Shown piece by piece: positions 25,937 through 35,218 of a DNA stretch of 64,000 nucleotides; positions within the stretch are counted from its first letter, which is position 1; each line of letters begins with the position of its first letter. This stretch comes from JALZUE01 sp051251725 (GTDB taxonomy: Bacteria; Pseudomonadota; Gammaproteobacteria; Enterobacterales; Alteromonadaceae), in assembly GCA_051251725.1 (NCBI GenBank), contig JBPOFN010000013.1, forward strand, positions 1 through 64,000, written 5' to 3'. The translations under genes and the position numbers were made by a program. The notes below the pieces were generated by a model, which ran no database searches, had not been told where the DNA came from, and was given only the letters and a program-made list of their open reading frames with translations.

Positions 25937-27241
25937 TTAGCCATACCAAGGCTTACCTTTAGCCGACTCAACATGGCTCGCCAATGCACTTTTAACTTGT
26001 ACTAAGTCCGTTTTATCTACATTTGGATAGTTTTTTAACATCCGGTAATGCACATGAATTACCGTTCTTATTTGCGCTGATAATTGCGCGCGTTGGTCGT
26101 TTAATGCTTTTACTTTTAGCGCTTGTTGGTACATAGGGGTCTTGCGATTAGCCGCTAAATTAATACCTTTAGCAAGGGTTTGATAGCTATACTTGCCAAC
26201 AATTGTGTCATCAATAGTCAGCTGATATAAACCTTTTTCTAAACCGGCCACCTGATAAAATTGCTGATTTAATTCAGCCTGAAATGGCACCCACTTAGCC
26301 GCTTCTTGTTGGCCGACTTCAACTGGAAACGGTAGTGTTTTCCCCTGACACCAAAAATCGACAGAACGACTAGTAATAGTTACCGCTTGGGTTAAGTCAC
26401 ATTGCGTAAAAGTGTTTAACTGTTTCGCTTTGGCATCAATTTGAAAATTAGAGACATATTGCGACTCAGCCTGTGCGCTTAAAAAGCTATAGGCCATCAC
26501 AAAATGTCCCTGCTCGGCTGGGTGCACACGATCAGCACCAATAACACTGGCTTTAGGATCTTGCGCTTGTAAGCTTTTATTAACCTTTAATAATGGCGTT
26601 TGAAAGTCGACAATAGTGGCTTGATGCTTTTTTGCCAATTGCTCAATTTCTTTACCATAGTGAATAAGTTCGGCATTTTTTCCAATTAAAGATGTTTTCG
26701 GCAGTTGGGCGGTGTCGTCATAAATAGACGGTTTGATAAAAATTATTTGGCTGTTCAGTGCAGTTAACGACTCAGCTAACGTATTCATATTGGCTAAATA
26801 CTTGCCTCTAATTTGGCTTTGCTCAGTTAAAAATTTAGCTTGCTCTGTAGCTGTTACCGGCGCTTGTTCATATAACCAAGACTCTGAGTCATTCATGCCT
26901 AACATAATTGTGGCAATGCTAGGTTGATGGCGCGTTACATCTTCGTCAAAGCGTTCGATGGTGCCTGCTGCTGTGTCACCAGAAACACCGGCATTGTAAT
27001 AACGCAGCTTTTTATTGGGATAACGGGTGGCATTAAAAAGAAAAATATTTTTATGATAACTGCCGCCATGGGTTATCGAGTCGCCAATAAAAACAATGCG
27101 CTCACCGGTATTAAATTTCGGTACCGGCGCGAGTTTTTCTCCTTCCCTTATCGGTGCAGTGGCAACATCAGTTAACGAGATACAGCCAGATAACGTACTT
27201 GCCAATAACAAGCTGGTTATCGTTTTATTTAATATCAACAC
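25937..27241 (-). CDS. SGNH/GDSL-hydrolase lipoprotein, probably truncated by an in-frame stop
   Basis: Exported lipid-anchored hydrolase, probably a carbohydrate esterase. The lipobox LSGC puts the acylated cysteine at 20. Block I GDSIT has Ser55, GMND supplies the Asn, and the DRVHPAEQGH stretch holds the catalytic Asp and His. Residues about 250-434 form a helical extension seen in polysaccharide-locus SGNH proteins. The listed frame ends at PWYG, but 45 coding codons follow in phase, so the gene has lost about 9% of its length. The catalytic domain is whole, so activity may survive. Neighbour sulfatase reads the same way, 181 bp upstream. Confidence 0.82.
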   Translation of the reverse strand: MLILNKTITSLLLASTLSGCISLTDVATAPIREGEKLAPVPKFNTGERIVFIGDSITHGGSYHKNIFLFNATRYPNKKLRYYNAGVSGDTAAGTIERFDEDVTRHQPSIATIMLGMNDSESWLYEQAPVTATEQAKFLTEQSQIRGKYLANMNTLAESLTALNSQIIFIKPSIYDDTAQLPKTSLIGKNAELIHYGKEIEQLAKKHQATIVDFQTPLLKVNKSLQAQDPKASVIGADRVHPAEQGHFVMAYSFLSAQAESQYVSNFQIDAKAKQLNTFTQCDLTQAVTITSRSVDFWCQGKTLPFPVEVGQQEAAKWVPFQAELNQQFYQVAGLEKGLYQLTIDDTIVGKYSYQTLAKGINLAANRKTPMYQQALKVKALNDQRAQLSAQIRTVIHVHYRMLKNYPNVDKTDLVQVKSALASHVESAKGKPWYG

Positions 27242-27377
27242 GATTGTTTTCCATTTTATAGTTGTTTTGTATTAGCGTATTTTTATATAAATTTGTCATG
27301 ATTTTTTATTAGTTATAAAAAAGAGCAATTGCCTGCCCTTTTGGTTTACCTATCTTTTTTAGCTATATTCTTTATAT

Positions 27378-27419
27378 TTGGCTTAATTGCTTTGGCTAAT
27401 AGCTAAGCGATTAAGCCAA
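27378..27419 (-). terminator. Hairpin after the CENTR sulfatase gene
   Basis: A 10-bp stem (TTGGCTTAAT, 27378-27387, with ATTAAGCCAA, 27410-27419) lies just beyond the stop. The T run on the minus strand is weak. Confidence 0.45.
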
Positions 27420-27422
27420 TGG

Positions 27423-29243
27423 TTATTTCACCGTAAAGGTTTGACTGGCCGAAATACCGTTGCGATAAAATGTTTCTTTTCTGTTCGCAGCCACCGGATA
27501 AGCATCATCCCAAGAATAAATACTAATGGTCGCGCTGCCTGCTTGATGGGCACTAACTTCGCCAAATTTATTCACTGTTAATATTTGCTCATCACTTGAG
27601 GTCCAAATAACACCTTGGCGTTTCGCTTGCTGTGGCGTAACAACACTCGTAAGTAATACCGTTTCACCAACCGACAGGTTTGATTTGTCAGCTTTTATCG
27701 ATAATTTATTGACCGCTTGAATTTCATGTTCCTTGAGTATTTTAACTAAGGCTTGATAACCCGCTTGTTGCTCTGCGGTTAGTTTATTTTTATCAAGACC
27801 ACTATAACGTAATAAACCCCAACGATACTCTTTAACTGTATCGCCAACACGCTCTAATAAATCGCTGCGTAAATCAAAAAAACGGCCATTTGGAAAGTCT
27901 TTATCCGGCGCATAAAGTTTAAAGTTTTTGTTAAAAGCGTAACGTAAAACAATATCTTTATCTTTGTAGGTTTCATTACCAATATACCAAGTATAAATAT
28001 GTTCACGTGGCTCTACAATTGATTGCCCCGTCGCTTGTTGCCAAAAACTGATGCCATCAATTTGCTCTGCATTAGGCATCTCAATACCGGCCGCTTCGGC
28101 AATGGTCGGGTAAATATCAGTTAAGTTTACTAAACCGTCATAAGTGCGATATTGGCCATTTTCGCCTGACGGAATCGCATTAGCAAAGTTCAAAATTAAA
28201 GGAACATGTAAGCCATTATCAGCGTTACCACCTTTACGACCAGGGTAAATAGTATCGTCAGCCAAAATATGCGCAAACGATTCTTTGGTTCCGTTATCAC
28301 CCATAACTACAATTAAGGTATTTTCACGTACCCCTTCTTCATCAAGTTTTTGCACCACTTGACCGATAAGTTTATCGGCATATTCGATCATATCAGGGAA
28401 ATACTCACGATCATCACCGCGTTTATTATTGTAATCGGCATTTTCAGGAAAATTATCAAAGACAGAATGCGGCATAGTATCCGGTGTCGGTTTATGATCG
28501 TCATGCACTAACATCATCGGATAATACAAAAAGAATGGCTTATTTTTGTTCTTTTCAATAAATTGCAAGGCATGGCGATTAACAATGTCAGGGCCATACC
28601 AACGTCGACCCGTTTGCGGATCAAGATCTGTTCTACCGTTATAATTAAAAACTTCACTGTTAACCACTAAATTTGGATTAATAAAACGCTGACCTTCCGT
28701 TACCACGTCAAATGCCGCGTAGTCGTCCCAGCCAAATTCACTAATATAATCTTTACCGGCAATTTCTTTTGTTCCGCGAGTTTGCTTCCATTTACCATAA
28801 AGCCCGGTGGTGTAGCCTGCTTTTTGAAAAGCATCACCAAAAGTTAAATCTGAATGATGTTGAGATTTAGGCTTTAAATAGTTACGGTCATTACGTTTAC
28901 CGCTCATTAATGCGATCCGAGTATTTTCACAAATAGGATAAGCAAAAGCGCGATCAACTCTTAAGCCGCCGGCCGCTAATTGATCAATATTCGGCGTTGA
29001 AAATTCTTTATTGGTAAATTCACCGTCATAGCTATGTAATCGATTAGCGCCATAAGCAGTAACCCCATAATGACTAAGATCATCAATTAAAATTAACACC
29101 ACATTTTTCGGTGCTACGCTTGTTTTGTTGATTTGACTACCCGACTCACCATCTACTTGCTGTGATTCAGCTGAAGGATTACTGTCATTACATGCAGATA
29201 TTACAAAGGCTAAAGAAAGCAGCATTATTGATTTTAGTTTCAT
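27423..29243 (-). CDS. Sulfatase-like lipoprotein with altered active-site motif and BIG2 domain
   Basis: Type I sulfatase fold, 606 aa. The lipobox ISAC anchors Cys18. The metal site ILIDDLSH (51-58) and GDNGTKES are present. At the formylglycine position the protein reads CENTR (105-109), not C-x-P/A-x-R, so the third residue is Asn. Around residues 510-606 lies a bacterial Ig-like domain, with IWTSSDEQILTVNKFGEVSA typical of BIG2, which may bind carbohydrate or cell wall. It may still be an active sulfatase of an unusual class, or act on phosphate or have no activity. It precedes the SGNH gene. Confidence 0.85.
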   Translation of the reverse strand: MKLKSIMLLSLAFVISACNDSNPSAESQQVDGESGSQINKTSVAPKNVVLILIDDLSHYGVTAYGANRLHSYDGEFTNKEFSTPNIDQLAAGGLRVDRAFAYPICENTRIALMSGKRNDRNYLKPKSQHHSDLTFGDAFQKAGYTTGLYGKWKQTRGTKEIAGKDYISEFGWDDYAAFDVVTEGQRFINPNLVVNSEVFNYNGRTDLDPQTGRRWYGPDIVNRHALQFIEKNKNKPFFLYYPMMLVHDDHKPTPDTMPHSVFDNFPENADYNNKRGDDREYFPDMIEYADKLIGQVVQKLDEEGVRENTLIVVMGDNGTKESFAHILADDTIYPGRKGGNADNGLHVPLILNFANAIPSGENGQYRTYDGLVNLTDIYPTIAEAAGIEMPNAEQIDGISFWQQATGQSIVEPREHIYTWYIGNETYKDKDIVLRYAFNKNFKLYAPDKDFPNGRFFDLRSDLLERVGDTVKEYRWGLLRYSGLDKNKLTAEQQAGYQALVKILKEHEIQAVNKLSIKADKSNLSVGETVLLTSVVTPQQAKRQGVIWTSSDEQILTVNKFGEVSAHQAGSATISIYSWDDAYPVAANRKETFYRNGISASQTFTVK

Positions 29244-29652
29244 TTCTCTCTCAATATAAAGATTAGATTAATTTACCTAATTTTTTACTTATGATACATT
29301 TAATTTAAATTTGATGTGACATCCATTCATCTTAGAGTGGCCTAAATTTTAAGTAAAAAATCTTTACATAAATTTACAAAGCAGCTTAAGCTACCAACAA
29401 TACGAGTAGTAATTGGCTCAGAATTATAGTTTTAGAGGTATTGGCTTAATGTTATCGGCTAAGCAGTTATTGGCAGAGTAGTAATTAGTTTAGCTAAATC
29501 TGTGCTAACTAAATGCGCTTAGCTAAGCACATTTAGCTTAATAATGGACGTGTATGACGCACTACTGCTAATTTATCGTTTAAGCGTTATAGTTGAAATT
29601 TAATCGCACCATAAAATTAATATCATAATAATAATCACCAAAAGTGAAGCGC
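29244..29652. other. Divergent promoter region between sulfatase and halogenase genes
   Basis: About 400 bp without a gene. It is rich in TTAGCTA-type words and holds a perfect 12-bp palindrome GCTTAGCTAAGC (29517-29528), which could be a regulator site. No confident promoter pair was seen. Confidence 0.4.
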
Positions 29653-31245
29653 ATGATCTCTAACCAAAAAACTGAACAACAAGCAAAGCCGAACGGTAAT
29701 TTAGCAATTTTAGGTTTATCTGTTGATGCCTTATTAGCAGCACTACACCTCAAACATTCAGCCCTTGGACAAACTTGGCAAATTTCAGTGATTGGGGAAC
29801 TATCGCCAAACAAGGTTAGCTTAACCAGCTTATGTAAAGATCAGCTTGATCTGTTACGCGAGCTTGATAGTCAATTCGATAATTTTTTACGTAAAACTAA
29901 AGCCAGCTATACCACCACGAATAAGTTTATTGGCTGGTCAGAACAAGATTTTTATATTCCGCAGCAATCTGGTTTAGATATTTTTCATCAGCCAACATTA
30001 TTTGAAATCAGTAAATTAAGACGCCAAGGCTATAATATTGCCTTTCAAACCGAAGCGTTTTATTTTGGCCAAGTACTAGCAGAACAAGGCCGTTTTCCGC
30101 TATCAGAAAAATTCCCTTTTGACCTTGACTATCACTGTCATATTGATAGTAAAAAGCTACAACACTATTTGTTAACCTTATTGACTGGCCATAATATTAC
30201 CTTGTATAAAGAACAGCCTATTGCCGTAAATAATGATGACAAAGGCAATGTAACGGCGATAAAAACACCGAGTTGCACAATAAATATCGATTTATTGATC
30301 AATTTAAATTCGAAGACCGAGCATAGCAATTTCAGTATTGAGACGTCTGCTCAAATTAAGTTAAATAACATTCGAACAAACAATGCTAAGTTGGTTATTG
30401 CAACTAAGCACCAGCATGTTCATCACGACAGTGAGCAAGTTTCAGCAAATCAAAATTCACCGCATCAAACCAGCGTTATTGCTTTAAGTAATGGCTATGC
30501 CATTAAAACGCCCTCTGAGGAAGGTTTTGTTTTCCACTATTATTTTAACGATAGTCGTTTATCGAAAGTACAGGCGGAAACTGAATTAACAGCCTTAATA
30601 AAAACACATAATAGTGCGGTAAATACCTTAGAAGTTTCCGCTGCTGTTTGTTGCCCGCACGAGGTTTATATTTCACAAACCATGTGGAAAAACAACGTTA
30701 TCGCTTTAGGTGATAGTTATAGCCAGTTAGAGCCACTCAACCATTGCCAGAATTATTTAAGCTTTCATACCCTAACGAAAATAATTGAAGTTATTGATGC
30801 AAACGCCGTTAGTGAAGAGGTAAAAAAACAGTTTAACCAAGTGATCCAATTTGCTTATCTTGACGCTTTAACTTTTTATAACGCCTTATATTTATTTAAT
30901 GGTAAACAAGGTAATGATTACTGGAACACGCCACAAGACCAGTCATTAGCACCGCAGTTGTTATTGCCGGTGATCCAACAATGGTTTTCCGGACAAGACA
31001 TCCAGCTCGATGCCAGAAAAGTCTTTCATGTTTATCATGAAGTCACTTGGTATAGCTTATTTTCAGGGCTTAATTTAAGCCCGCCAGCACATAAAAACTA
31101 TGAGAATATCGAACAAATTAATGACGACATTGCCCAAATATCGGCATTAATGGCTGGCTGTGCGTTGAACTTTCCAACCGCTGCTGCATTAATAAATACA
31201 CTGGTCACTGATGCCAAAAGCTCACTAGGTAATAACGATGAATAG
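29653..31245 (+). CDS. Degenerate paralogue of flavin-dependent tryptophan halogenase
   Basis: About 530 aa, aligned by eye with the next gene. It keeps the overall layout, for example ASYT-TNKFIGWS against CSATYKTGIQFDGWS, and the C-terminal FHVYHEVTWYSLFSGLN. The FAD motif GGGTAGW is replaced by GLSVDA, the catalytic lysine is a threonine (residue 87), and no WxWxIP motif is visible. It is therefore probably a non-catalytic partner. Its stop overlaps the next start by 8 bp, so the pair is co-translated. The ATG at 29653 was preferred over a GTG at 29644; neither has a strong ribosome-binding site. Confidence 0.68.
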   Translation: MISNQKTEQQAKPNGNLAILGLSVDALLAALHLKHSALGQTWQISVIGELSPNKVSLTSLCKDQLDLLRELDSQFDNFLRKTKASYTTTNKFIGWSEQDFYIPQQSGLDIFHQPTLFEISKLRRQGYNIAFQTEAFYFGQVLAEQGRFPLSEKFPFDLDYHCHIDSKKLQHYLLTLLTGHNITLYKEQPIAVNNDDKGNVTAIKTPSCTINIDLLINLNSKTEHSNFSIETSAQIKLNNIRTNNAKLVIATKHQHVHHDSEQVSANQNSPHQTSVIALSNGYAIKTPSEEGFVFHYYFNDSRLSKVQAETELTALIKTHNSAVNTLEVSAAVCCPHEVYISQTMWKNNVIALGDSYSQLEPLNHCQNYLSFHTLTKIIEVIDANAVSEEVKKQFNQVIQFAYLDALTFYNALYLFNGKQGNDYWNTPQDQSLAPQLLLPVIQQWFSGQDIQLDARKVFHVYHEVTWYSLFSGLNLSPPAHKNYENIEQINDDIAQISALMAGCALNFPTAAALINTLVTDAKSSLGNNDE

Positions 31246-32731
31246 TTCTAAAATTAAAAAAATAGTGATCGTGGGTGGCGGCACCGCCGGTTGGATGTGT
31301 GCGTCATTAATGGCGAAACAATGGCAACAACAAGTAGAAATAATACTAATTGAATCTGACAGTATTGGCACTATTGGTGTCGGTGAAGGCACAACCCCGA
31401 CAATAAAACATTTTTTTGAGCGCTTAAATATTAGCGAGCAAGAATGGATGCCACAATGCTCTGCGACTTACAAAACCGGAATACAATTTGATGGTTGGTC
31501 AAGTATTGAGAATTACGAAAGTTATTTTCACCCTTTTTATTCGCCGCTGGATAATACTTATCAACACGAATTTAAACAAAACTGTTTTTTAAAACGCAAA
31601 GGTATTGATGTTCAGGCCCATCCTGATAAATTTATCGTCGCGGCTGAGCTTGGTAAACACCATAAAGCGCCGATATCGCCAGAAAATTTACCCTTTAAAA
31701 TGACCTACGCTTATCATTTTGATGCCGGACTATTAGCTAAATTTTTAAAAACCAAAGCACAGGCTTGGGGCGTAAAACATCTTATTGGTACTATCGAGCA
31801 AGTCGGTAAAACTACCGATAATAACCTCAGCCATGTCATCCTCGCTGGTGGTGAAAAAATTAACGCTGATTTTTTTGTTGATTGCTCTGGTTTTACCTCT
31901 TTATTATTAGGTAAAACACTTGAAGTGCCTTACCTCAGTTTTTCAGATACTTTACTCAATGACGCCGCGGTAACTATTCGCACAACCATCAGTGAGTCAA
32001 TCCCGTGTGTCACTACTTCTACCGCCTTATCGTGCGGTTGGGCTTGGCAGATCCCATTAACTAATCGCTTTGGTAATGGTTATGTTTATAGCAGTAAACA
32101 TATTTCTGATGCTGATGCTGAAAAAGAGCTGCGAGCTCACCTTGGCTTAGCTGCTGACGAAGGGGAAGCAAATCACTTAAAAATGCGTGTTGGCCGATTC
32201 AGCAAAGGTTGGCAGAATAATTGTTTAGCCATTGGTTTAGCCCAAGGTTTTATCGAGCCGCTTGAGGCAACCGCTTTACATTTTGTTAGCCAATCGATCA
32301 TTGATTTTGTCGACTTAGCCGATTCGCTTGTTTTTCAAACCGCCGATATTGAGGCTTACAATAAAAAGCTCACGACACGTTATAACGCTGTGAAAGATTA
32401 TATTGAATTGCATTACCTCACCAATTCCAGAAACGATACCCCCTACTGGCAAGCGACAAGAAGTCACAAACCCTCAGCGGCGGTTATTAATATTTTACAA
32501 ACTTGGTATGCCGGTGAAGATATATTTGAGCAAATAAATGCTAGCCATTTATTTGAAGCTATTTCTTGGCAAGCGATGTTAGCCGGTGTTGGCGCTTTTC
32601 CAACCAGTGATAAAAAGCCTGAGGTATTACCGCCAAACCTCAAAGTAGATATGGATAAGCTAAAACGTTATATCGACAAAACTTGTCAATATTTCCCACA
32701 TCATAATCAAGCCTTATCAGAGTTAAAATAG
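31238..32731 (+). CDS. Flavin-dependent tryptophan-halogenase-family enzyme
   Basis: A 497-aa FADH2-dependent halogenase-type enzyme. The FAD-binding GGGTAGW spans 13-19, the catalytic Lys79 is in ATYKTGIQF, and the halogenase hallmark WAWQIP (WxWxIP) spans 268-273. All residues needed for halogenation are present, so it should be a real halogenase, substrate unknown. Such genes are common next to TonB-dependent receptors in marine polysaccharide loci, where their role is unclear. It needs a flavin reductase, which is not in the window. It pairs with the degenerate paralogue upstream. Confidence 0.88.
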   Translation: MNSSKIKKIVIVGGGTAGWMCASLMAKQWQQQVEIILIESDSIGTIGVGEGTTPTIKHFFERLNISEQEWMPQCSATYKTGIQFDGWSSIENYESYFHPFYSPLDNTYQHEFKQNCFLKRKGIDVQAHPDKFIVAAELGKHHKAPISPENLPFKMTYAYHFDAGLLAKFLKTKAQAWGVKHLIGTIEQVGKTTDNNLSHVILAGGEKINADFFVDCSGFTSLLLGKTLEVPYLSFSDTLLNDAAVTIRTTISESIPCVTTSTALSCGWAWQIPLTNRFGNGYVYSSKHISDADAEKELRAHLGLAADEGEANHLKMRVGRFSKGWQNNCLAIGLAQGFIEPLEATALHFVSQSIIDFVDLADSLVFQTADIEAYNKKLTTRYNAVKDYIELHYLTNSRNDTPYWQATRSHKPSAAVINILQTWYAGEDIFEQINASHLFEAISWQAMLAGVGAFPTSDKKPEVLPPNLKVDMDKLKRYIDKTCQYFPHHNQALSELK

Positions 32732-32835
32732 TGTTTAAAATTAATGTTTAAAGTTAGCGTTTAAATAGGTGTTCAAATGAATTGGAACAACGCGTTATAT
32801 TAGAACGATTAGTCATACTGCTGTTAGCAATACAC

Positions 32836-33034
32836 TAGGGGCTGTTGATCTTTCGCGGTTAAATTTTGTTCGGCTCTTTAAAGATAATAAACCGTTTTAA
32901 TCGCGGCGAGCAGCGTGTAGCCTAGTCATTCTTGATAATTGCTTATGTGGAATAACCACACGACAAAGGTTCTGCCTTGTATAAATACCCAACAAACTGC
33001 TGCAAAAACAATCTCGAAAGATCAACAGCCCCTA
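32836..33034. mobile_element. MITE-like element with 20-bp perfect inverted ends
   Basis: Perfect 20-bp terminal inverted repeats (32836-32855 and 33015-33034, beginning TAGGGGCTGTTGATC) bound a 199-bp non-coding stretch. No transposase is encoded. It lies between the halogenase gene and the GH9 gene. No target duplication could be decided by eye. Confidence 0.75.
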
Positions 33035-33070
33035 AGTTTAAGTAGTGAATATTCCTAACCCATAAAACAA

Positions 33071-33101
33071 AAAAGATCAGCTAAATAACCGCTGATCTTT
33101 T
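33071..33101. terminator. Bidirectional terminator between halogenase and GH9 genes
   Basis: An 11-bp stem (AAAAGATCAGC, 33071-33081, with GCTGATCTTTT, 33091-33101) has A and T flanks on both sides. Confidence 0.78.
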
Positions 33102-33208
33102 TACCAATTATTACGCTAAATTGTTAGCTTATATTGTTAACCTAAGTTGTGAGCCTAAATGGTTAAATAAAGCATCAGAGGCAAAGTTATTATCGCTAAG
33201 GCGATGAT

Positions 33209-34984
33209 TTAGTCATTAGCGGCAATTAAATACACTAAAGCGGCATTCCAGTTAATCGCCACTTCATTAGTTGAAAAGCTACACCAGTCATCCAAATAAG
33301 TCGTTGCTGGCTCATTGGCATTGTATAAACAATTATCTTGCATGCCGTTTTGCGGACCGCCAACCAAGAACCCCGGAATTGGCGCTGTTACTTGATCAGC
33401 TTCGGATGCGCGATGATGAATATGTTGCGGCGATTTATCACCATAACCCGTCACATACGAATAGCCAGTCGGATTTACTCCTAAAACATAACTTAATAAA
33501 TTGTTAATACTTACTTTATATTTAGCATCAGCCGTAATGTGATACGCCTGTGCTAATATCAACGATTTATTAGCTGCTACCGCATTGCTGCCCCAGACAA
33601 AGTCACTCGCGATCATCGGGATCCCATAAGCTGACGTTTGCTGCTGGCTGACAAAACTGTCGGCTAAATTAACAATTTTTATATTTAGCGAATCATGCTC
33701 ATTTTCAGTTAATAACAGCTCGCCATGTTTACTTAATGACAGTACAGCTAAAGCTGAAACTTGACCCCAGCTCGGCGTAGAAATTCCGCCTTGGTATTGC
33801 TTAAAACTACTTAAATAATCATTATTTTCAGTTGCTAGAAACAACTCTGCTGCTGCCCATGAGGCTTCATCGGTTACATTATTGTCACCATAAGCGCCCG
33901 AGTGCACATCATCAGGTTGTTGGTAATAACTAGCCGGATTCGCCTGCCCCCACTGCCATGCTTTTTCAGCCTGCACTAACCATTCATGTGCCTGAGTTTG
34001 ATAATCACCGTCCAACGCGGCATAAATTTGGCTAGCTTTCGCTAAAACTGCAGCAAAGTTATAAGCCGCAGCCGCAGACTTACCGATAACATAACGGGTT
34101 TCAGTATCTGTATGTGGCATTTCTTGTCCTGGCCAGTTTAATGTGGTTAATTTATGATAAACCCCGCCATCTTCAGCTTGCATCTTTGCTAACCAGTCAA
34201 TGTTCCACTTAATTTCATCAAGTAGATCTGGTGTGGTGTTATCCGACTCAGGAATATTCAAATTTAAGCTAATAAAGCGCTCACGATAATCTTCATAAGC
34301 TGCCATTAAGGTATAAGTAGCGATGCCAGAATTGACCGTATATTTGCCAAAATCGCCCGCATCATACCAACCTTTATTGGCAACGATCGTATCGCCATTT
34401 TTATTTACCTGCGAACTTGCTGATTGATGAAGGCTTACGTTTTCATCAAAATGCCCCGCTGGGCGCTGCCAAATACCTGCGTATGTTTCATCAAGTTTAA
34501 GACCGGCTCTTTGGTAATAATAACTTTTAATACTGGCCGCTAATACTGCGTCAAAAACGCCGCTGCTGATCACAAAGGCATTCGAGTTTTCAACCCCTTC
34601 AACCACCAGCTTAAAACTGCCTGTTTGCTCAAATTCAGTAAAGTTTGCCTGTTTAATTAAGTCATCGCCAGCAACCGGCCAATTAAGTTCGCTAGATAAA
34701 GGCCCAGTAAAAACAGTGGTATTATTTTCTACATTCACTAACTGAAATTCAGTAGCATTATTTGCCGGAATGATTGCAATTTTTTGCCCTTGATTAAGGT
34801 AACCGACTTGGTTGATTTTTATTGTGCCGTCAACGGCATTAATAGCCGGAGGTGTGATTGGCGCATTAACTATCGGCAGCGGCTGTTTTTCGGCTTGCTG
34901 CTCAGACGTTGAGCCGCCTGATGAACCACAAGCATTTAATATTATCAGCAATAGCGCTAGCGCCACGTATTTAATCTTCGACAT
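33209..34984 (-). CDS. GH9 family glycoside hydrolase lipoprotein
   Basis: A 591-aa endo- or exo-glucanase-type enzyme of family GH9 on the outer envelope. The lipobox LNAC gives Cys19. An Ig-like N-domain (about 50-140, KINQVGYLNQGQKIAIIP) precedes the (alpha/alpha)6 barrel. The catalytic base pair Asp208 and Asp211 is in WYDAGDFGKY and the acid Glu574 in STNEVAINWNAAL. I chose the ATG at 34984, which has GGGGA seven bases upstream and gives a clean lipoprotein signal; an in-frame start 54 bp upstream would hide it. GH9 usually cuts beta-1,4-glucans, sometimes other beta-linked polymers. Confidence 0.88.
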   Translation of the reverse strand: MSKIKYVALALLLIILNACGSSGGSTSEQQAEKQPLPIVNAPITPPAINAVDGTIKINQVGYLNQGQKIAIIPANNATEFQLVNVENNTTVFTGPLSSELNWPVAGDDLIKQANFTEFEQTGSFKLVVEGVENSNAFVISSGVFDAVLAASIKSYYYQRAGLKLDETYAGIWQRPAGHFDENVSLHQSASSQVNKNGDTIVANKGWYDAGDFGKYTVNSGIATYTLMAAYEDYRERFISLNLNIPESDNTTPDLLDEIKWNIDWLAKMQAEDGGVYHKLTTLNWPGQEMPHTDTETRYVIGKSAAAAYNFAAVLAKASQIYAALDGDYQTQAHEWLVQAEKAWQWGQANPASYYQQPDDVHSGAYGDNNVTDEASWAAAELFLATENNDYLSSFKQYQGGISTPSWGQVSALAVLSLSKHGELLLTENEHDSLNIKIVNLADSFVSQQQTSAYGIPMIASDFVWGSNAVAANKSLILAQAYHITADAKYKVSINNLLSYVLGVNPTGYSYVTGYGDKSPQHIHHRASEADQVTAPIPGFLVGGPQNGMQDNCLYNANEPATTYLDDWCSFSTNEVAINWNAALVYLIAAND

Positions 34985-35149
34985 TTCTATCCCCATTCTT
35001 TGGTAAGTATTTAGCGACTTAGGTTTTACTGAGGCCACTTATTATTGTTAGCGTGGGATAATTTTGCTAAAAAAACACTTAACTGTCGTCTAAAGTTCGG
35101 TAGATATTGTTCAAATACCGGTATTACCCAAATTTGAACTAAAATAATC

Positions 35150-35181
35150 AGCGCCTTACTATCAGTTGCAGGCGCTTTTAT
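35150..35181 (+). terminator. Hairpin in the leader of the AraC-type gene
   Basis: A 7-bp GC-rich stem (AGCGCCT, 35150-35156, with AGGCGCT, 35170-35176) is followed by TTTATTT. It stands 38 bp before the regulator start, so it may be an attenuator or a stray terminator. Confidence 0.45.
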
Positions 35182-35218
35182 TTACTATAAAACCATGTTT
35201 TTCAGCTAGTAATTAACA

